The notes under the pieces were generated by a model. It was given only the letters and a program-made list of their open reading frames with translations, had not been told where the DNA came from and ran no database searches. From Pseudovirgaria hyperparasitica (lineage: Eukaryota; Ascomycota; Dothideomycetes; Acrospermales; Acrospermaceae): a DNA stretch of 64,000 nt. Of the stretch, positions 48,175 to 59,845 are shown piece after piece (position 1 is the stretch's first letter; each line of letters opens with the position of its first letter). Made by a program: the position numbers and the translations under genes. The stretch is from positions 928,186 through 992,185 of the forward strand of contig NW_022985555.1 of the NCBI RefSeq assembly GCF_010093815.1, written 5' to 3'.

Positions 48175-51100
48175 ATGGCTTACATCCTCTCATTGCCGCC
48201 ATTGAGTCCCTTGAAACGATCATTCAGCGACACGTCCTACATCAAGACCGGCTCACCTAGGACAACTTCACCTTTAGTAGATGATACCTCAACGATTCGT
48301 CATTTTCCCGCACGCAATGTTTCAGGCTCTTCCCTTCTATCACTGACATCTATACAATTATCTTCGTGGACTCCAACGAAAGAGAATGTCTCTCCACGAC
48401 CGCAAGACCACAATGTACTTGACTTGCTTCAGGACCTCAAAACGCGGGATTCTGCGCGACGACATTCCCAGAACATACCGCGGAAGCCCATCTGGGTAAT
48501 TGGGCGCCATCCTCATCCGGAGCGCACTTCCAGCTTACCCAGTCCCGGACGATCATCTAGTGTCTCGAACGGCGCCGAACAGAGCTTTGCTCGTCCGATT
48601 GTTGGATCGAGAGCAGAAGAAATTGAAGACATTCTAGCCAGCCTTGACGAGTCATGCGGGCCATTCAGTGAAGGTTCTTCACTGTCTTCCTCCTGCTCGA
48701 AAACCCACATATCCTCTTGCGATACAAGTACCTATCATGACACTGTACCTGAGCAAGTCGTACCAATACAGACACATTTCCGCCGATGGATGAGTACCCT
48801 CCGAAGGCGTAAGATTGACAACGAAGTGCTGCCAGGTGGATCATCGACCTGTGAGTCTGAAGTATCTCGCGCTCTAGTATTGAATAGAAAACTATGTAAT
48901 CGATCTCTCAGGCTCCCTCAAGCAACTCATGAAAAAAGTCTTTCTCTATCATCGTCCATGGGATTCGTCACAACTGTCAAATCAGCATCGATCACCCTTG
49001 CAAGCACACATCGCCCTCCATGGGCTACAGGAAACCGGTCGATCAATAGCAGGCGTGACAATAGTGGAATTGAGAATGGTGACGCTAGAATCTCCACGGA
49101 AAGTACGCCCGCTCAACGTACTCCCCTCATGGATGAGCGATCCTGGGATCGAGCACGGAAAAGAGGAGAAATCCTTTCCGAGCTTCTGGCTACGGAGGAG
49201 AGCTACATCAGCGATATGAAAGCTCTCGTCAATGTACGCAGACGAACTACACTTATACCCCTGCTCATACTGATCAGTCATCCAGGTATACTTCACCCTA
49301 CTAGCATCAATTCCATCATTCTCCACAGAAACTCGTCGATCATTCCACAGGAATGTCGCACAGATCATCCAGCTACACGAAGATCTACTGCGTGACCTCC
49401 ATGCAGCAATTCCAGGATCTGAAAGTATCAAGGACGTAGCGAAGCCTTCCCTCACCACATGCAGAAGGCCGAAACACGTTCGATGGAAGAGCGCTGAAGC
49501 AGTGTCTGAAAGAGAAGTGTTTAGGAAGCTCGGACGAGTACAGAGACACTCGATTGATATCAGAGTAGGGTCCAATGAAAGACAGAAGCAAGTTGTCGAT
49601 ACGATCACTGCAGGTAGTGTTGCAAAAGTCTTCAACAAATATGTTCGTATCGATACACGAGTCTAGGACTTTCTAACCCTCTCGTCCCGGTCAGTAACTG
49701 ACCAGCACGTAGATGAAACGATTTTTTGCGTACGAGCAATATGTCGCACACTTTGAGGAGATGAAGAAGGACATGGAGCAAAGCAGGGAAAATGTACCAT
49801 TGTCTGACTATGAGAGAGGCATAGAAGCACTCTCGACTGCCCTGCTCTCTCTGAATCACCGTGGATCTGAAAGTCGAAAGGGGCTTACAGTGCAAGACCT
49901 TTTCATAAAGGTATGCTGAACGAAAGCCACTATCCGAACAACGAGTCACTGATTGGGATATTCAGCCTGTACAGCGCGTGACTAAGCTATGTCTCATGTT
50001 AGAGACCCTTTCGAAGCAGACACCAGTCTATGATGATCCGGAGTCACATGCGGAACTTGAGAAAGCGCTCTTCCGAATGCGGGAAACGAATAGAGAGATA
50101 GACAGAGCTACGAATAATCCTGCGGCCAGAAAGCTTATGGAGATATCGTGGATTTTGCAAGATAGATTTGATTTCGAGCACCAGGTAGTACCGAATCAGT
50201 GCGACAGCGTGAGTGTGTGCTGACACAGTCTTATAGACCTTGTCCAAGCCCATAATTTTCAGCCTCCTTGGCCATGTAATGCTTTGTGGTGTTCTACACA
50301 TTGCATACCAAGCGAATGACCGAGTATTGGGACAATACATGATTTGCGCATTGTATAGATCATGCCTAATTCTTGCAACGCCGAATCGGTCGTTTTCGTC
50401 GTACAGTGTTGTCGCGGCGATTGCTTTGGCAGGTGGTTCACTCGAAGAAGCCGACAACGGGAAGGGTACGTTACGATAACACTTGGGTTAGGTATTGGAC
50501 ATAGCTAACAGCCCTAAAAGGTCTCCAGTGTTACACTGCCGCCTTTACATGGAAGTTAGTCTTCGAATCCGAACACAAGCTGTACGAGATAGTTATGAGT
50601 GCTTGTTCAGCAGAAGAGGAAGAGCAATGGCGGCGAAATCTTCGGGAACGCATCGCATCAGAGAATCATGATTTCGCGGAGGGCCGACTCTCCGTACAAG
50701 ATATCTTTGCTTGTCGTCACCTCGATCTCAAGTCATTGGGATCCGTATTCGGACAAGCCGAAAGCTTCGTGCGGCGACTGTCAGTCCATCGAGCTCAAAC
50801 ACTTGGTCCTCGGATAAACATTCATCAGGTTATAATCAAGAATACACAAGCTCGTAAACTGTCAGATCCTGGACAGCCAACGGTACAAATACCAGTAGCG
50901 AGGTCGCATTCCCTTTTGTCAACAAACAATGTGCCTATTCTGACACCCCGAAGAGCAGAGCGTGTTCGACTAGAGAATGCTCTTGTAGACGTCTGGACGA
51001 AAGAGGTCTTGCCATATCCTGGTATGTCCGGCCGTCGCAGCGAAAATTCCATCCGAGCTTCTGCCAATGCTGTGATGCGAAAAATGAGTATGGCTAGCCT

Positions 51101-51623
51101 CACGAGCAACTTCTCCAAGAGGTCTGCCAGCGTCAACAATTTGAGTCGACGCCGGGCGGAAGATGCTTTGAGAAGCGGGCGGAAGACTTCACCGCCTGTC
51201 CTGGGTTCGTCACATAGCATAGCTGGGAAGCGGCCCAGTCCCCCTCATGTGGACTTCCATAACGATCCATTGAGATTCTTACCCGCCGACTTCGACCTTG
51301 CAGATAGGCGGCATAATAGAATCCAGAAGTCGAACAGAGTGACTAGTAATCGTCACAGTATACGGTCTTCAAGAAGAGTGTCTAGACCAACGTCTTTCAT
51401 TGCTGGTCGCAATCGGCCTCGATCAGATATATCGATGGCAATAGAGGCCTCCAGCACGTCTCTTTCGGCATACACATTCTCAACACCGCCGAACGACAAG
51501 ACATGTACCGAAAGCGAGTGGATGAAACCCAAACATAAAGCACCATCGGGTAGTTCCGGCCTTGGTACTATTTCGAAAACAATTCGCAAACAGAAGAGTC
51601 GGTTCTGGAAATTCCTGCCCTGA
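48175..51623 (+). CDS. Rho guanine nucleotide exchange factor (DH-PH type)
   Basis: Six exons (48175-49233, 49286-49642, 49713-49910, 49966-50184, 50237-50465, 50521-51623) give 1,054 aa. The first 320 residues are Ser/Thr/Pro-rich and likely disordered. The DH domain starts near residue 330 (RGEILSELLATEESYISDMKALV) (shortened: ILSELLATEESYISDMKAL) and includes VFNKYMKRFFAYEQYVAHFEEM (core FAYEQYVAHFEEM), then the highly conserved PVQRVTKLCLMLETL helix and a final NREIDRATN helix. A PH-like region follows at about residues 612-740 with WKLVFESEHKLYEIVMSA. The basic Ser/Arg-rich tail (about 300 aa) has no clear domain. The protein should activate a Rho-type GTPase in polarity or cell-wall signalling; which GTPase cannot be told. 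Confidence 0.92.
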
Positions 51624-52353
51624 TACAATGGTATACTCAAGGGTCCAGGCCTAAGACCTGCACAAGATCATGTCATAACGGTGAACCTTCACGACTCGAC
51701 TCGAGTTTATGTTTGGTACTCCGAGGAAGGTCGCCGATCAAGATCTACGCAACGGCTGGATCTGCAAGGTACAGCCGCGCTGTCCCGAACCTTGTCGTGC
51801 CTTGTATGGTGTTGAAGTCTGTCCGTGCACGGGAGGTATGTTTTACGATGGCGTCACGCATTCTACAGCTTGCATGCTTGACTAGGATATTCTTGCGCGT
51901 GGACGGTGGAATATCTCTCGGAATTTGGATGCTCGTAATCCTACTAGCATGACAAGCAAACAGATACAAACGCAAATAATACTCTTACTCCAGCATGCAA
52001 CGTACCGCTTGTGAGCACCTTGAATGACTATTGTGGTGTTATTGAACGGACTTGATACCACTACTGGCATGTTGTTGTAGATGTTCAGATGGTGGCCCGT
52101 GATGCCATCCATGCGTTGGCACCGTGATTGCTGCAACCTTGTGTTGATAGAGGGGGAGCTTGGGGGAATGACGTAACTTGCGCGCGTGCCAACTGGAGGA
52201 CTGGGCGGCAGCAGCTTCGAGAGCTCTCATAAAGCTCGCCAGTCCGCAACTCCTACACTGAATATCGTCCAACTCCATTGCTCCTCGCACAAACACATCC
52301 CAAGCCGAACCACTCTACAATTCAATCTCACCCATTCAGATACTTCCATCATC
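51624..52353. other. Intergenic region between RhoGEF and Rtc3-like genes
   Basis: About 730 bp, no gene recognised. The right end (about 52240-52350) is C-rich with TCATC/CCATC motifs, typical of a leader. Confidence 0.5.
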
Positions 52354-52828
52354 ATGCCTCGTGGTAATGCTACCCAGACCAGAGTTCACTACAAGGGACA
52401 AGAAGATGACTTCGTGATTCTTGTCGACGATGCCAAGGCTGTCGAGGACTGGAAGACCGACAAGACTATACCGTTGGCTCAGGTAGTCAGTGGCTGGAAG
52501 GTCTTCGTCACTCACAAGTCAGTACAATTACGTTCTCGAGTTGCGTTGACTGCCGTGTCGTGTTAACGCATGCATACCGTAGGCATGGCAACCAAGGTAT
52601 CCTTGACACAGCCTCCAACTCAGCGCTCGACAACGAGTTCGGCACACACAAGGATGATGAAGTTGTGAAGTTGATACTGGAGAAAGGCACTGTTCTTGAG
52701 AATGAGGTAGGTTCTCTGCGAGACTATGCATTTGATCTCACCACAAGAGTCATGTACTGATAAGGCGCCAGAATGCCGAGAGACAGGGCGAGAAGAACAT
52801 CACGCAGGGCGGAACTGTTGCTCACTAG
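52354..52828 (+). CDS. RTC3: Rtc3-like small protein with SBDS N-terminal fold
   Basis: Exons 52354-52517, 52583-52706 and 52772-52828 give 114 aa, matching the roughly 110-aa fungal family. The conserved run is QTRVHYKGQEDDFVILVDD, then WKVFVTHKHGNQGILDTASN across intron 1 (core HKHGNQGILDTAS) and FGTHKDDEVVKLILEKG. The short third exon codes NAERQGEKNITQGGTVAH. It corresponds to the yeast Rtc3 (Hgi1) / SBDS N-terminal domain family, linked to RNA metabolism and stress. It lacks the later SBDS domains, as is normal for this family. Confidence 0.92.
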
Positions 52829-53357
52829 ATACCCTCGATATATGAAGACACACTTAAAAAGTCCCTGCCATGACTATTCTTGATACATATGTTACCTTTA
52901 TAAGTGCATGGACAAGAGCGCATGGACTCAAGCGCACCAGTTGCATTCAAACAAACAGCTCTACTAGGAGTAATTACCACAATTAAATTCAACGTTAAGT
53001 AAGGTGTGACTCGGCACCACCTGATTTGGTGTGTAAGTGAATTCGGTTTCGGTAGGGATCGTCTTATGCAAGCTGTGTACTTCACGTCTGGTTCATATAG
53101 TTGAACAAAAACTTTCACTTTGGCTAGCACTGTAATATGGCAGGCACGCTGTTCCGTTTAATAAGGTTAGATTAAACAACGTTCGGATGCGTTACCGTGA
53201 CACGAGTTCACGTCTAAATCACACACCGAATATCTGCACTTTCCAAGCTCATCTTATCCCAGAGAAGACACTCTTTTCGTCACAACTCTCATTCTAATTC
53301 TCTTATATTCATGACTATATAGTACGTTAATATTCTATTCCCTCTACTATCTCAACC
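52829..53357. other. Intergenic region
   Basis: About 530 bp, somewhat AT-rich, with the leader of the F-box-like gene at the right. Nothing else is seen. Confidence 0.5.
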
Positions 53358-54851
53358 ATGACAAATTCAGACGTACCATCAGAGTCTCAAGACACTGCAG
53401 GTCCGCCTGAAGATTCGCATAGTGAACATACGGCGGATGAGAATGCGGGAGACCTTCCACCTGATCGAACGGCAGAATGGGACCATCCAGGTACAGACGA
53501 AATCATTCTGCAGAATCTTGCTTCCCTGAGACCCCGGCTCCCTGACGAGGTCGTTGATCTTATCAAATCCAAAGTTGATAGCCTCGATCCCACATCGTTA
53601 GAACACGAGATGTGGAACATGGTGTTGTCCAGGATACGTGAGAACCCAACAGCTAGATCAGCTCAGTTGCTCTGGGAACTACCACTAGAAATACGGAGGA
53701 CGATCTACGAATACTTCCTGCCGCCAAAAGACAGCATTTTCGAAATCCGTCCAATAAGACAGGCGCGTGATATGCCAGATGGCCACGTGGATGGTTCGAA
53801 TTGTCCTGTCTGCAGTGTTGACATCACTGGTATATCAGATGCAGACAAAGATGTACATGTCAACAATTGTCTGAAAGGCAGCCCTACAGAATTACCAGAG
53901 AAGACGCGTTGGTCATACAAAGGCTCTAACAATGCATTAGCATTACTTCTCGTCAACTCACAAATGTGCCAAGAGGTTGCTACCATTCTTTATGAAAACT
54001 ACACCTTCGAGCTCGATCTTTCCGAACACGGCGTAAGATTTCTGGATCTTCCCGTCATCGATAAGATCAACCAGTACGGCTTTAGTCTCTCACACGGCGA
54101 CACCAAGTTCGGCAACAGGGTTTCCAGCGCAGAGGGCAATCGGCAGTCAAATTGGATCTTTTCATTTGCGCGAATCCATAAGCTAAAATTGAATATCTGG
54201 GGAGGTACAGTTCCCTTGTCCAATTCTGAAGGCCAACAATGGAAAGCAAAGGAAAAATGCCTTGGGATGCGGCAGAATCTTCAGAGCTTAGTAGAGCTCT
54301 TGACAAAAGGCCCCACTAAACCGCATCTTCTATACTTGGAAGTTACTCTCTACGATGGTGACCGAGGGCTTGATCTTGTAGAACCCTGGGCGGGATTTTG
54401 GCGCCTTGGAAGAGGATTGACTCCGCGTTGCAGTCTGTTAGCCGCAGACGAAGCGGATGGAGGCATAGCCCCATCGACTGCACTTTACACTAACGAGAGA
54501 TTTATCATGCAGCCCCTTGAAGCCATACGAGGTCTAGAATGCCCATGGTTCTTCCGCTACCAAGGAAACGACAGACACACGAGATACAGGCTCTGCATGG
54601 ATTACATGCGAAGCCAGATGAGGCGCCATCCATCGAGTGGGTATGTGCCGAACCCAGAATTCATTCGACATGTGTCACAATTAGAAGATGCACTGAGAGA
54701 TTGGAAGGAGCATCTCGCGCGTCAGACTGCAGAGCGTAATCGTAAAATGGAAGCTGAACGCGATGCTTGGGTCGACGCTACGATCGAAGAATGGGGATCC
54801 GACGATGGACACGCAACGCAAGAAGAAGACGGCGAAGAGGACGGAAATTAA
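53358..54851 (+). CDS. F-box-like/2EXR-type protein of unknown function
   Basis: An intronless 497-aa frame. An acidic N-terminus of about 60 aa is followed by LLWELPLEIRRTIYEYFLPP, the typical start of fungal F-box-like (2EXR/DUF3295-style) proteins. Then come NCPVCSVD, possibly a zinc-binding pair, and a block (NALALLLVNSQMCQEVATIL followed by YENYTFELD) that matches the recurring 'L.VNRQ...E...ILY..N.F' pattern. The C-terminus is a charged helix (KEHLARQTAERNRKMEAERD). These proteins are very numerous in Pezizomycotina and mostly uncharacterised; an SCF adaptor role is possible but unproven. Confidence 0.85.
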   Translation: MTNSDVPSESQDTAGPPEDSHSEHTADENAGDLPPDRTAEWDHPGTDEIILQNLASLRPRLPDEVVDLIKSKVDSLDPTSLEHEMWNMVLSRIRENPTARSAQLLWELPLEIRRTIYEYFLPPKDSIFEIRPIRQARDMPDGHVDGSNCPVCSVDITGISDADKDVHVNNCLKGSPTELPEKTRWSYKGSNNALALLLVNSQMCQEVATILYENYTFELDLSEHGVRFLDLPVIDKINQYGFSLSHGDTKFGNRVSSAEGNRQSNWIFSFARIHKLKLNIWGGTVPLSNSEGQQWKAKEKCLGMRQNLQSLVELLTKGPTKPHLLYLEVTLYDGDRGLDLVEPWAGFWRLGRGLTPRCSLLAADEADGGIAPSTALYTNERFIMQPLEAIRGLECPWFFRYQGNDRHTRYRLCMDYMRSQMRRHPSSGYVPNPEFIRHVSQLEDALRDWKEHLARQTAERNRKMEAERDAWVDATIEEWGSDDGHATQEEDGEEDGN

Positions 54852-55483
54852 TTGCCAGCTGGAGTATCTAATTAGCCTGGAAACGGCCCAGCACGAAGAA
54901 GAGGAAACCGTGAGATAACCGTAAGAAACTTGTATGATCTTCTGGTATGGTGGTATCTTTCGTCACCTGAGTCGGTAAGCCATCCATTACGAGCAGTGAA
55001 TATATGCATGCGGAAGAAGTTCGTGCGATTATGAAGACCTTGCAGGCGATAGATGGCAAGTTGGGTGACTCCTAATACCAGGCGAGGAATCGGAACCTTG
55101 GTGGATGAGGTGACGTGGGTAATCCATGTATATCACTAGACATCGACATTTCTAAATCAACGGCTATTTGAATCCGACTGGCATGCATAACATCTCATCA
55201 TATGCAATACAATTGAATGTAATCGTATTCAAGACCGACCCCACATCATCTAAAATCCAGGATCTGATGAAATCAGATTCGAAGGATGCTTAAGGGACGA
55301 GTAGGCTGTGGGACCGTACCTAGTCGGAACTACCTTAGCTAGTGCTAGCAGGAAATCAAGTTCCTGGATAATTACCCCGCCTACGATTGATTTTACGAAC
55401 AGTCATCTCTCGTAGAAACATTAATTGATCCCCAAATCCTGTCAATTGGAGCAGAAAGAGATACAGTTCCCCTAGTAGACACG
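54852..55483. other. Promoter region of the His4 gene
   Basis: About 630 bp. It includes TGAGTC and TGACTC motifs and an AT-rich right half. Confidence 0.5.
54968..55072. promoter_or_regulatory. Two Gcn4/CPC1-like half sites upstream of His4
   Basis: TGAGTC at 54968-54973 and TGACTC at 55067-55072 match the core of the TGA(C/G)TCA site of the general amino-acid control regulator. Neither has the full palindrome. They lie about 515 and 415 bp before the His4 start codon. Their presence suits cross-pathway control of histidine synthesis. Confidence 0.4.
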
Positions 55484-58153
55484 ATGGTATCCTTCATCCC
55501 TTCCATCGATCTGACTAAGTACGCAACCACAATTCAAGGCTTGACACCGAAAGAACTTAGTTACATTGGAGTCGTGCATGCGCAAGTGGAGACAGCCACC
55601 CTCGACAGTGCTTTCGCATACCTCTACGAAACACTAAAACTATACCAGACCTACTTCGATGTTTCTAAGCTCGACTTGATTGATGACATCGTTTCCCTCC
55701 TTGACTCCGGCGCATCAAAAGTGTTCGTCAGCAGTTTACAATTAGAGCGCTTGAAGGCCATCGAGAATTTGGACTTCGATCGTGTCGTACTTGCCATCTC
55801 TGGCGAAAGAAGAGACGAGATCATCGATACAATATCAGGCACCAGTGTGGGAGTATATTTCCACGCAGTAAAAGACGCAGAGATCGTGGAGGCTTGGCTG
55901 AAAGAATACGGTACGGATCGACCTGACGTCTATGTGTCGTTCGCGCAGCCATCTTCTGAGCATCTCTTGAAGGTAACGGCGCTTTCTGCCATTTCTATCA
56001 CCCCAGCAACCCTCCTCACAGTCGACACTGAGGCCAATCCAACCCTGATAAGCGTCGCGACTTTACTCCTTGCGAACGCGAAGAGTGACCGACCGGATGG
56101 CTTATTCACAACTCTGGTCACCGACGAGAGAGGAATTGCACTTGGACTAGTATACAGTAATGCAAAGAGTGTGGCTGAAAGTCTCCGGACGGGCCGAGGT
56201 GTATACTGTAGCCGCAAAAGAGGTCTTTGGTACAAGGGCGAAAGTAGCGGTGATATCCAGGAGCTTGTGCGAGTTGAGCTGGATTGTGACCAAGACTGCC
56301 TATGCTACGTTGTACGACAGAAAGGCCGAGGCTTTTGCCATCTGGCAACTCCTACCTGCTTTGGTGCATATAGAGGTCTATCAAAATTGCAACGAACACT
56401 GCAGAGCCGTAAAGAGTCTGCGCCGGAAGGATCATACACTTCGCGGCTGTTCAATGATCCCGAGCTATTGAACGCAAAAATCATGGAGGAAGCAAACGAG
56501 CTTTGCGAGGCGAAGACAACTTCAGAAGTTGCATTTGAAGCAGCTGATGTTATGTACTTTGCTCTCACAAAATGTGTCGCCGCTGGTGTATCACTTGAAG
56601 ACGTTGAACGGAATCTCGACCTGAAAAGCTTCAAGGTAAAACGAAGAAAAGGCGATGCTAAAGGACCATGGGCGCAGAAACTCGATTCCCAGAACGGCGC
56701 ATCACAGGAGCCTGAAGAGAAAGAGATATTGAAGGAGGCTGCATCCGTGCCGAAGGGTGTTCATGATCCAGCAGGACTTCAAAACGGCAGAATACAAATG
56801 CGACGCTTCACAACGGCAACAGATTCTCTCGAAACCATCTCAGATGTTCTAAAAAGACCTTCGCAACGTTCTACAGAGAAAATCATGGGAATTGTCAAAC
56901 CTATCATTGAAAATGTACGAACAAGAGGAGATGTCGCGGTTTTGGATTACACGCACAAATTCGAGAAAGCGACATCACTCACGAGTCCAGTCTTAAAAGC
57001 GCCGTTTCCTGCATCCTTGATGCGACTACCTCCTGAAACGATCGAGGCGATTGACATATCCTTCGAGAACATTCGTCGCTTCCATGCTGCGCAGAAGGAA
57101 GAGAAACCGCTGATAGTCGAGACTATGCCCGGCGTAGTCTGTTCTCGGTTTTCAAGACCAATAGAAGGCGTAGGTCTGTACGTCCCTGGAGGCACTGCCG
57201 TGCTCCCATCCACAGCCCTGATGCTTGGTGTCCCTGCTATGGTTGCAGGGTGCAAACGTATTGTACTCGCTTCACCACCTCGTTCCGATGGATCTATCAC
57301 ACCCGAAATTGTATATGCAGCGCACAAGGTTGGCGCCGAGAGCATCGTCCTTGCCGGCGGTGCTCAAGCAGTCGCTGCAATGGCGTACGGGACGGAGAGC
57401 ATCAGCAAAGTGGACAAGATACTAGGACCAGGTAACCAATTTGTGACAGCCGCCAAGATGCTCGTATCGAACGACACGTCGGCCGGAGTCAGCATTGACA
57501 TGCCTGCTGGCCCAAGTGAAGTTCTTGTCGTGGCTGACTCGACGGCCGATCCATCGTTCGTGGCATCGGATTTGCTGAGTCAGGCCGAGCATGGTGTAGA
57601 CTCTCAAGTCATCTTGATTGCTGTGAATCTGGCAGAAAAGGAGCTCCAAGCCATCGAGGATGAGCTTCATACCCAAGCGAATGCTCTACCTCGCGTTGAC
57701 ATCGTACGTGGAGCTATCAGTCACTCTGTGACCCTTGTAGTCAAGGACATTAGAGAAGCAATGGTCATGAGCAATCAATATGCGCCTGAACACTTAATCT
57801 TACAAGTCAAGGATGCTGAGCAAGTAGTTGATTTGGTAGAGAATGCTGGTAGTGTCTTTGTCGGACCCTGGACCCCTGAAAGTGTTGGTGATTACTCTGC
57901 TGGTGTAAATCACTCTCTTCGTAAGTGAATGGAAGATGAGGGACAAGTGTCCTTTGCTGACCAGAGAATAGCAACTTATGGGTATGCCAAGCAGTACTCA
58001 GGAGTCAATCTAGGGTCATATGTTAAACATATCACTAGCGCCAACCTCACCAAAGAAGGTCTGCAGAATGTGGGCCCTGCAGTGATGCAATTAGCGAAGG
58101 TTGAGGAACTGGAGGCTCACAGAAGAGCTGTTTCTATCCGTCTGGGATTGTAA
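55484..58153 (+). CDS. HIS4: His4, trifunctional histidine biosynthesis enzyme
   Basis: Two exons (55484-57920 and 57972-58153) give 872 aa, the usual length. The N-terminal part, after a divergent TIM-barrel-like region, holds the phosphoribosyl-AMP cyclohydrolase segment (LVYSNAKSVAESLRTGRGVY, CDQDCLCYVV). The phosphoribosyl-ATP pyrophosphohydrolase segment follows (GSYTSRLFNDPELL, KIMEEANELCEA, ADVMYFALTKC). Histidinol dehydrogenase fills residues 440-872 (SRFSRPIEGVGLYVPGGTAV, LGPGNQFVTAAK, IDMPAGPSEVLVVAD, SVGDYSAGVNHSLPTYGYAK). The 51-nt intron near the 3' end splits LPTYG. The protein catalyses steps 2, 3, 9 and 10 of the pathway. Confidence 0.97.
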
Positions 58154-58812
58154 GTGTATCATGTTCAATGTTGTGCATATTTTACGTTGCCCTCGTAGCC
58201 ACATAATCGGTTTTGGTATATACACACTATAGAGTTATTTGATTTCGCCATAGAACATATATGTAAGTTCAGGAGCAACAAAATTATAGTTTATGAACTC
58301 ATTAAGTCTACTACCGACGACATATGTACTCTACGTTCATCCGGAAGCCACATATCATCTGGCTGGTTGTACTCCTGCGTCTGGCGCACAGTGTCACATA
58401 GCCGCAAATCATTCTTAATTCATTTCACGATCTGCCTTTGCCACTGGACTATTTCCTGGCCAGGGCACGAAAATCATAAAGAGAATCGTTCATTATTAGA
58501 TTACCATGGCTGCAATCACCAAAATGCCAGCAAAAGCCCCCCGGCCAATGCCTAAGTTCGTGCTTGCGACTTATCAACAAGATGCAGCTGTTGATTGTGT
58601 ATTTGAGCTTTGGATGCTCTGGTACATAAATGCGACACTTTCCTGTCGGATCTTTATCCATCTATCTGATACACGGCAGAGGTTGATATGAAATGCCTGC
58701 TCCCAATCCAACCATTTTAAATTTCGGGCCCCACTTTATTTTCAAACTTCAAAGAATCCTGTCTCCGCGATCTGAAGGTTCAACATGCACAATTGCACCA
58801 GCACACTACAAC
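58154..58812. other. Intergenic region between His4 and Rrp7 genes
   Basis: About 660 bp. The Rrp7 frame is open upstream to an ATG at 58693, but the family start is at 58813. No other feature is seen. Confidence 0.5.
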
Positions 58813-59799
58813 ATGTCTAAGAAAAGCACTGGAATCGCCAGTGGTACTGCTGGAGACTTTGCGATACTGCCACTGACGATACTGCCTCATCCCGCATTTC
58901 CAAAGTCCGCAACACATTACCTCTACGTCCGCCCAAATGCGCCTCGAAACCCCACCCCGGAAGAGGAGCAACTCCAGAAACGGCAGCTTTTCTTGGCCAA
59001 TATACCAATAGATTCTGGCCTAACGTCGATCAGGACCCTTTTCAAGACACTGGTAGGAGAGGCGGGACGGGTCGCGGATGTCTCGTTCGGAAATGATAGA
59101 AAGATGGTGCGGGAAAGTGAAATGGCAGATGATAATGGCGAGGCTGTAAGAGGGGGGACAAAGGTCAAAAGAAGTATTGCTGAGCTCAAAGTAATGCTGG
59201 AACAGGACGCGGATTTGCCACAAGTATGGGACACGCAAGTCCACACCAGTGGAAGCTCGGCTGTAGTACTCTTTGTGGACTCAAAAAGTGCGGATATAGC
59301 TATGAAAGCCATTAAGAAAAGAGCCAAGAAAGGGGAAGAGATTTTATGGCAAGGCGAAGATCTATCAAAGCGTAAGTCTCAGCTTATGTGCGACGAGAAT
59401 ACTGCTGACACTACCACAGGCTACAAAGCACACCATGCACTGAAATTCCCGAATCCCGATGTTCTGACTGCGCACATTAACTCTTACCTCACTACATTCA
59501 ACACTCTGCAAACCTTAAAGGAGAGAAATATGCGGAAGCTCAGTGCGCCTGATGAGGATGGTTTCATAACAGTGACTCGGCAAGGCTCACGTGCTGCACC
59601 TGTAAGCCTTGCGGCTGCAGAAGCAGCCAAAGCCAGAGAGGATGAGCGCAAGAAGAAGGCTGCGGAGGAACTGACGAACTTCTACCGCTTCCAAGGTCGC
59701 GAGAAGAGGAAGGCGAGAGAAATGGAGCTGAAGAGGAAGTTCGAAGAAGATAGAAAAAAGGTGGAGGGCATGAGGCAAAAAAGAATGAAGACATCTTGA
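58813..59799 (+). CDS. RRP7: Rrp7, ribosomal RNA-processing protein
   Basis: Exons 58813-59371 and 59420-59799 give 312 aa. The start MSKKSTGIASGTAGDF fits orthologues; an in-frame ATG at 58693 would add 40 unconserved residues. The N-terminal block (FAILPLTILPHPAFPKSATHY, LFLANIPIDSGLTSIRTLFK in the RRM-like domain) is typical. The 48-nt intron (59372-59419) is stop-free and frame-preserving; removing it gives LSKRYKAHHALKFPN. The C-terminal Rrp7 domain has EDGFITVTRQGSRAA and FYRFQGREKRKAREMELKRK, then a basic end. Rrp7 belongs to the UTP-C/CURI complex in the nucleolus and is needed for 18S rRNA production. Confidence 0.93.
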   Translation: MSKKSTGIASGTAGDFAILPLTILPHPAFPKSATHYLYVRPNAPRNPTPEEEQLQKRQLFLANIPIDSGLTSIRTLFKTLVGEAGRVADVSFGNDRKMVRESEMADDNGEAVRGGTKVKRSIAELKVMLEQDADLPQVWDTQVHTSGSSAVVLFVDSKSADIAMKAIKKRAKKGEEILWQGEDLSKRKSQLMCDENTADTTTGYKAHHALKFPNPDVLTAHINSYLTTFNTLQTLKERNMRKLSAPDEDGFITVTRQGSRAAPVSLAAAEAAKAREDERKKKAAEELTNFYRFQGREKRKAREMELKRKFEEDRKKVEGMRQKRMKTS

Positions 59800-59845
59800 C
59801 TTATTCATTCGCACGGGCATTTGTGTCATGACATCTATGGTCTTG

